The notes beneath the pieces are model-generated. The model worked only from the letters and a program-made list of their open reading frames with translations. It searched no databases and had not been told where the DNA came from. From positions 28,637,008-28,701,007 of the forward strand of contig NC_016133.3 in NCBI RefSeq assembly GCF_000005505.3: 64,000 bases of DNA, read 5' to 3'. Below, piece by piece: positions 56,494 to 64,000 of this stretch; position 1 is the first letter of the stretch; the number at the start of each line of letters is the position of its first letter. The stretch comes from Brachypodium distachyon. Its lineage: Eukaryota > Streptophyta > Magnoliopsida > Poales > Poaceae. A program made the translations under genes and the position numbers.

Positions 56494-57482
56494 CAGCCCC
56501 GTAGACCAGGGAGAAAGGAGTCTCCCTCGATCATGGCTCGACATGGGGTGGTGCGCAGCGACCAGAGGACCAGTGGTACTTCCGCAGGCCTCTAGAGTCT
56601 AGACGGTTAAAGGTCTTCGTCTTGAAACCCCAGAGAACTTCAACGGTGGCCCATTCCACCTAACCATTAGCGCGAGGGTGGGCCACGGATGCAAAGCAGA
56701 TCTTCATGCCCAACTCCTCGCAATAGTCAAGGAAAGCCCCGCTGGTAAACTAGGTACCGTTGTCAGTAATGATGCGGTTGGGCACACCAAAACGACAAAC
56801 GATCCTTCGGAGGAACTTGATGGCCGCCTGCATCGTGATCTTCCGCACGGGTTCTGCCTCTGCCCACTTCGTGAATTTTTCATTGGCGACGAAGAGGAAG
56901 AGGTACCCTCCAGTAGAGCGCGGAAAGGGCCCCACAATGTACAGCCCCCAGACCGCGAACGACCAGGAGAGCGGGATGACCTGGAGTGCCTGGGCCAGCT
57001 GGTGGATGGACTTGGCATGGAATTGGCAGGCATCACATGTCCTCATGAGGCTTACCGCATTGGAGCATGTGGTAGGCCAGTAGAAGCCTTGCCGGAAAGC
57101 CTTCCCGACAAGGGCCTATGAGGCGATGTGACTGGAGCACATTCCTTCATGTATTTCGGCCAGGAGTGCCCGGCCTTCTTGCTCTGATATGCACCGGAGG
57201 AGCACCCCGTTGGGGCGCCTCCGGTACAACTCCCCGTCCACCAGCACGTACATCTTGGCTTGCCGGGCGAGGCGCTCTGCTTCTTCGTTGTTGTCGGGGA
57301 GGGCCCGCCGTAGGAGGTAGTTCATTAGGCCCTGTCCCCAGGCGGGAGTTCGATCCTCCAAGGCCAGGACAAGGGTCGGCGCCGGGGAGCCCCGGCCGAG
57401 GCTGGCTCCTCCCGCCTCGGGTTCGGGCGCCACCCCCGGGACAGCAGGTATTGTCGGTGCAAGGCTATCCTCAGGGGCGGCG
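56494..57482 (-). pseudogene. Gypsy integrase, zinc-binding and core regions
   Basis: The minus strand encodes the H2C2 zinc finger region (ELYRRRPNGVLLRCISEQEG, LLAEIHEGMCSSHIAS) and then CDACQFHAKSIHQLAQALQV. The core follows (VGPFPRSTGGYLFLFVANEK, FRVPNR-type FGVPNRIITDNGT). Several in-frame stops occur, for example after the SSHIAS region at 57116 and after TDNGT. Where the first core aspartate is expected the copy reads LYIVGPF, so that residue is replaced. The enzyme would insert the cDNA; this copy cannot. Confidence 0.85.
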
Positions 57483-58809
57483 TGAAGGGACGCGTTGAGA
57501 TAAACAAAACTTTTCCTACGCGAACTCCCAAGATCTAGCCGAGGTAGAAGGCCACGAGGATTACCACTAGACGCGCAGTTGCGGATTATCGATGCGGCGC
57601 CTTGATGCAGTGCAGTCCCTCGATCCGATCCAGCCGATCCAATCCCGCGATCGTCGAAGTGCTGAACGTACAGCACCTCTGCCGGTATCCACACGTGCGA
57701 GGAGGAGCTCCGGCGGCAGACTGCTAGGTCCGGTGCGACGGTTGAACTGAATCGGGCTAGGGTTCTCAACGCATGAGAGTGGAAAAAACCGTGCCCCTTA
57801 GGCATCCCACGCCCCTGCTTATATACCGAGTGGAAGTGGGCTCCAAGCCTTGTGGCCCATCCACCCTGCGAGTCCAACTCGCATTGTCAGCCCAATTCCA
57901 GTTCGGGTCCAACCCGACCAAATACTTGCTCCCGCTCTTAAGTGTGTGACCCCGCAGGCTCATGGCAACTTGGACACGATTGGAGTCTGACTCACAATCG
58001 ATCAATCGGTAGCGGCTCCTAGCAGAACGTGCCGACTCCCAAGTACCATCGAGTCATGACGACGTACCTTCCAATGTGACATACGTCTTAGTCCCTTTTG
58101 CCTCACGATATACCTTGTCGAACTATAGGCGATTAATCGTCATCCCTTTAATAGTTCAACTCTCTTCTCGATCTGTGATATACGATTCATCCGACTAACT
58201 CTTAGTCGATCGACCCGGTTAACAGTTAACCAAGTCGCGCATGGCCATGCTTCCCAAATCATATCACTCGAGAGGGCCCAGATAATATCTCTCCAGTCGG
58301 AGGGGCAAAATCCCATCTTGGTTATCCACATCACACAGCTTGATTCTCAGTCAACCCGAACTCTGCCTTTATAACTGCCTTGTTACGGAACAACGTTTGA
58401 CAGAACCTAAGTTGGTGATCCACAACTCGGATTGTACGATAACCTCAGGTCTAAGGATTACATTGATTGAGACATACAAATGACGACCTACTCGTTGCAT
58501 CTCAATATGGGTCAGTCCGACTCGCTAAACTCTTTAGCCGAGTCCGTGTAAGCTGGAATGACATCACCATGCCCATGACAAGTGGAACCGAGTCATCAGC
58601 CAACTTTCACATTAGTCTAGGTTATGTGTCCAGCACAACCTCAATGACTAAGGACAATTTAGTATGAACAACACGAATACATAGTTCCACAATCAAATCA
58701 CATATTCAATGATACATATCAGATGTTCAAACAAGGACAACTTAATAATATTTATGAATACATTGGGAATTACATCATACATGATTGCCTCTAGGGCACA
58801 TTCCCAACA
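57483..58809 (-). mobile_element. Solo LTR B in the Gypsy element (1,327 bp)
   Basis: On the plus strand it runs TGAAGGGACGCG...CATTCCCAACA, with CGGCG on both sides (57478-57482 and 58810-58814). On its own strand it begins TGTTGGGAATGTGCCCTAGA. TATATAAG near 57818-57825 is its promoter. It is related to solo LTR A but in the opposite orientation. Confidence 0.94.
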
Positions 58810-58814
58810 CGGCG

Positions 58815-59961
58815 AAGGTCACAGAGGGCTCCCGGATCCGGCGAAGAGTCCTTCGTACTCGGCACTGTTGTTGGTGGCATGTCCCTTGCTGCAAGAGCAT
58901 CTGAATGGCGTACCAGAATTCCTCGCCGGTCGGGGCGACGATGTACACCTCGGCCCCGACTCCACGAATGGAGGAGCCATCGAAGTACATCACCCACTTC
59001 CCAGGGACCGCCTCCTTGGGAAGAGCTGATAGTTCCTCAATCTCGACGGCGCTTGGGGTAGGCGTCCATTCAGCGATGAATTTCGCCAGAGCTTGGCTTT
59101 TGACCGCTGTGGAGTTGACAAAGCGCAACACGAACCCGGCCAGTTTGGTAGCCTACTCCGCCACGCGCCCTGTGGCCTCGGGGCACCTCAGGACACGATC
59201 CAGCGGGTAACGCGTGACAACTGTGATTGGGTGAGCTTCGAAGTAATGGCGGAGCTTCCGGGAGGCCACGAGAATCCCCAGAAGGAGCTTCTGGAACTCC
59301 GGGTAACGCTCCCGAGCATCACGCAAAACGGAGCTCACAAAGTACACCGGGCGTTGAACAAGTCTCTTTTTTGGTACTTGGGGCTGTTCTCCGGCCGCAC
59401 TGGGGCGGGATTCACAAGGTGGTGACGGCCGAGCCCTCCAGCTGAAGCCTCCCGATCTTCTTCCTGCTCGACAACGAGGACTGTGCTCACTACGCACGTG
59501 GTGGCGGCCACGTACAGTAGCAACAGTTCGTCTCGTCGTGGGGCAACCAGGATCGGAGGCGATGCCAGATACATTTTGAGATCTTGTAAAGCAGCATCCG
59601 CTTCCGGAGTCCACTCGATGGCTCCGGGTTTCTTGAGCAACTTGAAGAAAGGCAGGGCCTGCTCGCCGAGCCTGGAGATGAAACGCCCCAGGGCAGTGAC
59701 TTACCCGTTAAGGCGCTGCAAATCCTTGAGGCACCGCGGGACCTGAATGGCTTCGATGGCGGCAATCTTCTTGGGGTTGGCCTCGATTCCCCGATGGGAC
59801 ATGAAGTACCCGAGGAGCTGCCCTGACGTTACCCCGAAAGAACATTTCTCGGGGTTGAGCTTGAGGTTGATCCAGGGCAGGTTGGAGAAGGTCTCGTCCA
59901 GATCCGCATCCAGGGTGATGCCAATGGAGACGGGATGACTCCCATCCACATTCAGTGGCAC
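58815..59961 (-). pseudogene. Gypsy reverse transcriptase end and two RNase H-like domains
   Basis: On the minus strand the reverse transcriptase thumb comes first (59961 downwards: NLKLNPEKCSFGVTSGQLLG, IEANPKKIAAIEAI). The standard RNase H domain follows (59640-59335: [28 protein letters not shown]), then a second RNase H-like domain (about 59131-58815: VMYFDGSSIRGVGAEVYIVA). Two RNase H domains are typical of Tat elements. The catalytic palm with the Y-x-D-D motif is absent from the whole element, so a deletion lies between the protease spacer and the thumb. Frame changes separate the domains. Confidence 0.85.
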
Positions 59962-59999
59962 CTCCTTGGTGAACTTCTTGCTCTCCCTGAGATTTTCTT

Positions 60000-60600
60000 T
60001 CAGGGGTGCCCCTTTGGAGCCAGGCGCCGGTCAGGGGGCTTCTTTTCTTCCCTCCAAGTTCCCGAGAGAGGGGCTTCCTCCATGGCCGTCCTAGCCGCAG
60101 GCTCATTCTCTTCCCCGACTGTTTCCAGTCAGGGGGCTCTTCCACGGGGGGACACATGACCCCGCCATGACCTTCCTCGACTACACTGGGCGTGTGGGCA
60201 ATACGTTTCTCTACCTCCCCGAGCACGGGTTTCTCGTTCTTCCCCGACCGTTTCCGGCCGAGGGCTTGCATTGCCTTCGCGGGGGGAGTCGTGGACCCAC
60301 TGTGTTCTTCCCCGGCCTCACTAGGCACGGGGGCATCACAATCGATTGGCTCCTTGGGCGCGGGCTCTTGCTTTTCCTCGACCGTTTCCAGCCGAGTACT
60401 CGCCTCCGCGGGGGAAGGTTTTGACCTACTGTGTTCTTCCCCGGCCTTGCTGGGTGCGGGGGCATCACAATCCATCGCCTCTCCGGCGGGCCGACCGTCT
60501 TCCCTTGCCACGCGGGGAAGAGGGGCCTTGCCATCGACCTGCGGCTCCACGCCAACCCCCTTGGGGATAATGGCCTTCCGCTTCGAATGCCTCATCCGAA
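60000..60600 (-). repeat. Coding tandem repeat in the gag-pol spacer
   Basis: Within one minus-strand frame the phrase DCDAPAPSKAGEEHSRS recurs as DCDAPVPSEAGEEHSGS and, weaker, as a third unit (VVEEGHGGV). The unit is about 47 codons (roughly 140 bp), rich in Glu, Pro and Ala. Confidence 0.75.
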
Positions 60601-61045
60601 GGGTTATAACCCCGGCGGGCCCTGACATCTTCAAGACGTTGTAGGCGACATGTGACGCGGCCCGGAACCTGGCCAGCGCCGAGCGTCCAAGGATGCCATT
60701 GTAGGGTAGAGGGATGTCCGCCACGTCGAAGATGACGCTTTCAGTGCGGAAGTTCTTGGCCGACCCGAAGGTGACCGGCACCGTGATCTGCTCCAGCGGT
60801 TGCGTCTCCCCGTGATTGATCCCCTGGAAGGACATGGTGGGACGCAGGCGGGACTGGGATATCTGCAGCTTCCTCATGACTGCCGCGGACAGGAGGTTCA
60901 GACTTGAGCCCCCGTCCACGAGCATCTTGGTCACCTGGGTGTTGTTAATGGTCGGAGAGACCACCAAGGGCAGGATGCCCACACCCGTAGCGCGTTCGGG
61001 ATGGTTGCTCACGTCGAAAGTGAGTGGCGTTGCTGACCAACTCAA
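60600..61045 (-). pseudogene. Gypsy aspartic protease region
   Basis: The minus strand frame from 61045 encodes a retropepsin-like fold with VTKMLVDGGSSLNLLSAAVM (catalytic aspartate in DGGSS), MSFQGINHGETQPLEQITVP and ADIPLPYNGILGRSALARFR. This enzyme cuts the polyprotein. The frame is open here but joins broken frames on both sides. Confidence 0.85.
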
Positions 61046-62140
61046 CGGCTTCTGGGCAGAGCGCGCGGGCTCCAGGGCTTTGATCTCCTAGGAGAGCTTC
61101 TTGAATTCACGGTGAGACGCAAACGCTGAGGCTCCCCCATGGATGTAGACCACCTCGTTAGCCGATTGGTACCCGGCACCCTCGCCTTCTTCATCAGCAG
61201 TGTAGTCGTCATTGTTGTCCTCGGCCGAGGGAGCTTGAGCAAGTGCGGTGCGCCCCGCATGGCCACCACCACGTGCTCCTTCGCACCAACCGCGGCCAAC
61301 CCCCGCCCCAGCCCCGGCATTGCCCGCGGCGTTCTCCTTTGCGGGCAATTCCCGAGAGAAGTTCCTAGGCTCGCCGCAGCTAAAGCACTTGCCGTCAACT
61401 GGGTTCTTCCACTCCCTGCGTCCAGAGCGATTGTCGTTAACCATGGACTTTACCTTGTTGCAATCCTAGAGGTTGTGCGTAGGAGACTTGTGAATGGGGC
61501 ACCACATGCCGGTCCCTGGGTCCGGGGTGGCATCGATACCCTTGGCCTTCTTCGCGGGTGTGGTTCCCGACTCCGCGGCCAGCACGCAATTGGCCTCGCG
61601 TTTCCGCGCCTTCTTCTTCTTCCCGCCATCTGAGTCGCAGTCAGAGCGGCGGTGGTCCATAGAGTGCGCATGCTCAGCTTCTCCCGCATCCGAGCATCGC
61701 GCACCTTCGCGTAGAACGCGGCGATGACCATCTCCGGGGAGACGCTAGGGATGGTGTGCTGAGTCTTGCCGAAGCGCACCATGAACTTGCGCAGGGACTT
61801 CCCGGGCTTCTGGAGGATGCTGTGGAGGTCGCTAACTGTCCCCAGGAGCTTGAACCCTCCCTGGAAGGCACCGAGGAACTGCAAGCAGAGGTCACTCCAG
61901 GAGTTGACGGAGTTGTGTGGGAGGTTCATGAGCCAGGAACGCGTCTCTGGCTCGAGGGCCAGGGCGAACCAGTTGGCCATAGCGTTCTCGTCAGCCCCGG
62001 CAGCGAGCACGCCCCAGAGTAAACCTGCAGAAAGTCGGCGGGGTACAACTCGGTTGTACCATCATACTTGGGGCCTAAGTCCAGGCAGAACTTCGGCGGC
62101 TAGATGACTTGGTGCAGTTCCGGGATGACCGCCAGGCACC
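61046..62140 (-). pseudogene. Gypsy gag with zinc knuckle, frameshifted
   Basis: Gag domain: ANWFALALEPETRSWLMNLP, SWSDLCLQFLGAFQGGFKLL, GKSLRKFMVRFGKTQHTIPS. It runs from about 62010 to 61640, with its first part (LGPKYDGTTELYPADFLQVY) upstream in another frame. The zinc knuckle near 61400 reads CFSCGEPRNFSREL; its expected histidine and last cysteine are replaced, so it would not bind zinc. Confidence 0.82.
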
Positions 62141-63040
62141 CCGCTCCACGAATGGCAGTTCTGAGCTCACCGGAATCCGCAGGCTCGTTCTCCCTCTCGC
62201 GACGGTGCTCGATGCAGACGCGGGCATCCTCACCGAGACAGCCTTTGAGGTGCGCGTGCAGGTCACCGATGGAGATGTGGTCGTCTTGGCCGGCGACATG
62301 GGTCATTACGTCGCGCCTGTCGCCGGTCTTCGGACGCGAGGACGCGGGCTGAGCCCCAGCACTCCCTCACGCTCCCGCAGTCCCCGCCGTGCGCATTGCT
62401 CATGTGCTGCGTGACTGGGCTTGACGTGCTCGCTGCGCCCGCGAGACTGCGAGCAGAGCCGAGAGATGCGCTTTCGAATCATCCTGCAGACGCGAGTCGT
62501 TGGCCGACGGGAAACGAAGCATCGCATCCATCGCTGCCTAGGCCTCTGAAGTGGAGTTGAGCTCAGGTGGCGCCGGGGGCACCGCGGTGCCCCGGGTCGT
62601 GCCCGCTCGGCTGCCGCGGGGCTCGCCGTCCCGGGGAGAGGAACACGAGCCCCTGCGTCACGAGGGTGGGTGGGACAGCTGCGCGTGCGATGGAGTCGGT
62701 GGATGCGACGGCGACGAGCGGATGCTCGGGTTGGGCTCCCATGACGGGTGCACGCTGGGACCTACCGTGGTGCTCGGCACCGGGTCGTGAGACGGGTGAG
62801 CCGCGCTGGGCTCAGCCTCACACGAAGGGTGGAGGCTTGGGGCCGCCAGGCTCGGCATGCGCGACGCACGATGGCTGGACACGCCGCCACTCCCCTGTTG
62901 CTGGGCTGACGGCGCTCCACGCAGGGCACTCGCCCTGGTGGCGGCGCGCGATGACACTCCTTTGCAGTGGGGCGCCATCGTCAAGGTTGATGCAGAGGAT
63001 GGAACCGAAGTTGAAATTGGTGAAGATTCGGAGACACTTG
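62141..63040 (-). other. Gag leader and untranslated region of the Gypsy element
   Basis: The minus strand contains an upstream piece of gag-like frame (about 62530-62400, MDAMLRFPSANDSRLQDDSK) and, further up, GC-rich sequence open in several frames. The long plus-strand frame at 62567-63292 is a composition artefact. Confidence 0.5.
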
Positions 63041-63101
63041 CACCCCCTACCTGGCGCGCCAGATGTCGCGTGCCCCCTATCTGGCACGCTAGATGTCGCG
63101 T
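63041..63101 (-). other. Duplicated primer-site/U5 junction
   Basis: Two units of about 31 bp lie in tandem (63041-63071 and 63072-63101). Each has CCCCCTAYCTGGC, then a GCGCC/CGCT core and GATGTCGCGT. On the element's strand each reads LTR end GCGACA followed by TCTGGCGCGCCAGGTAGGGG or its variant, the kind of site used by Gypsy elements with non-Met tRNA primers. Confidence 0.7.
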
Positions 63102-64000
63102 GTGCAAACGTGGACACCAAGAGTGCGTACACCCCCTTTTTTTTAGGTAGAGTGGGGTGCGGCGAGCCGGGGAGAGTGCTCCGAGCCTCACTGGTAAAGA
63201 CTTGGTGTAATACCGAGAGTGTGTACACCTCCTTTACCGAGGTTCGTGCCACCCGAAGGTGTAATAACCTACGTCCTTCTTTGTGTGTATAGATGGTGGT
63301 GGATGGCACAAGCGAAGGTTACAACGAGTAGCAGGAGCGACGAGCTTTGGCCTAAACTACGGCGGCCCGGGGAGGAGGGAGAAGCAGACGCTGCTCGTCT
63401 CTGGCGGTCGGAACACCAACCCTTCTCCTACCTCGGACTACCTATGCCTGCCTATCACTGATGCCAACCTCTCAAACTTGGATCGGATCGGAATCTTTCT
63501 CTAGTGGAAGCCTTGGGCCTCCTTTTATGAGTAGCATAATTATGAGGCCTGGGTATTCCTGAGTACAGCTAAGGAAGGAGGGGCACAAAAATAAAAATAA
63601 AAACCTAGATAGAAATATACATACCCTGTGGCTGGGTCTGTGGACAAAACTCAAAGTTCATCAGGGGACTCTGCTGCTACTGCCACGCTGAACCTCCAGC
63701 ATGAAAAGGGGGCTACTGCTGCCAATAGTCGAAAGAAGATGCGGCTGCTGCCACGACAAACCTCCAACCTGCTCAGGAGGTGGTGGCCTGGGCGTCGACT
63801 GCTCTGCTAGACATGGATGTCGGATGTGTCGGAGGTGCGGTGGTTTGCTCTCACTTCCAGTGCTTTGCTCTCCACTATCTCCATGTAAAGCAACCGAGTA
63901 AGAAGCGTCGACGAGAGGTTACGATGGTCTTGAGGGATACTGGGAATGACACATGTGTGGAACACCAAGTCACTCACAATCCAATCTGTGTCATACTTCG
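63094..64000 (-). repeat. 5' LTR of the Gypsy element, cut by the window edge
   Basis: The part 63094-63528 matches 51917-52332. The part 63529-64000 (U3) does not match the left copy at all. The outer end of the LTR is outside the window. Confidence 0.75.

Larger units (their letters stand above)
51917..64000 (-). mobile_element. Gypsy element of the Tat type, decayed, runs past the window
   Basis: On the minus strand the order is LTR (63094 to beyond the window), primer site, gag, protease, spacer, partial reverse transcriptase, RNase H, integrase, an antisense gene and the second LTR (from 52332 down to 51917, preceded by 51912-51916 ATTTG). Tat-type features are the VDGGSSLN protease motif, a second RNase H-like domain after the usual one, and an antisense gene near the 3' LTR. 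Two solo LTRs (55159-56488 and 57483-58809) are inserted. The reverse transcriptase lacks its catalytic part and all frames contain lesions. The right TSD lies outside the window. Confidence 0.87.

Noticed and set aside
62567..63292. Plus-strand 241-codon frame at the right end of the window
   Set aside because: It overlaps the Gypsy leader and primer site and has no recognisable domain; GC-rich DNA stays open by chance.

Overview
The window is plant nuclear DNA, almost certainly from a pooid grass and plausibly the wheat/barley tribe. The reasons are GC-rich exons split by short GT-AG introns, an Lsi2-type silicon transporter, Stowaway MITEs, a CACTA element, and LTRs whose ends resemble the BARE/WIS/Angela group. 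No species name can be read from the sequence itself. No bacterial operon, CRISPR array or viral genome was found.

Only a few host genes are visible. They are an Lsi2-like silicon/arsenite efflux transporter (+ strand, three coding exons, 7613-10006), a tRNA-Lys(CTT) (- strand, 10510-10582), and two secreted glycine-rich proteins (- strand, 20568-21224 and 39664-40275) that look like diverged tandem paralogues. A single orphan exon of the microtubule protein CLASP lies at 41280-41471 (- strand).

Nearly everything else is nested transposable elements, many closed by exact target-site duplications (TSDs) that I checked base by base. From left to right: a PIF/Harbinger DNA transposon (397-2280, TSD TAA). 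A LINE fragment (10655-15104) split by a complete short LTR retrotransposon (11337-14948, TSD CGGTT). A solo LTR (17137-17910, TSD AATAT). A MITE (18408-18726, TSD TTA). The 5' end of a Copia element (24744-25780). A complete 11.6 kb CACTA transposon (27256-38878, TSD AAA) carrying decayed TNP2-type and TNPA-type genes and a BARE/Angela-like solo LTR (36420-38134, TSD GTATG). A 4.65 kb solo LTR of the size of large retrotransposon derivatives (45185-49834, TSD GTAGA). A Mutator-like element with about 200 bp inverted repeats (50176-51540). From 51917 to the window edge there is a decayed Tat-type Gypsy element with an antisense gene, interrupted by two related solo LTRs (55159-56488, TSD GGCCT; 57483-58809, TSD CGGCG).

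The strongest themes are a high proportion of solo LTRs (five, against one demonstrably complete LTR element), gene capture or decay (the CLASP exon), a Gypsy pair of LTRs that share TATA-R-U5 but not U3, and a GRP pair separated by a nested transposon block. I do not see a convincing novel biological system. The best leads are the LTR U3 mismatch, the antisense gene with its own TATA box, the near-perfect hairpin at 39011-39138, and the single in-frame stop in the retroelement gag.
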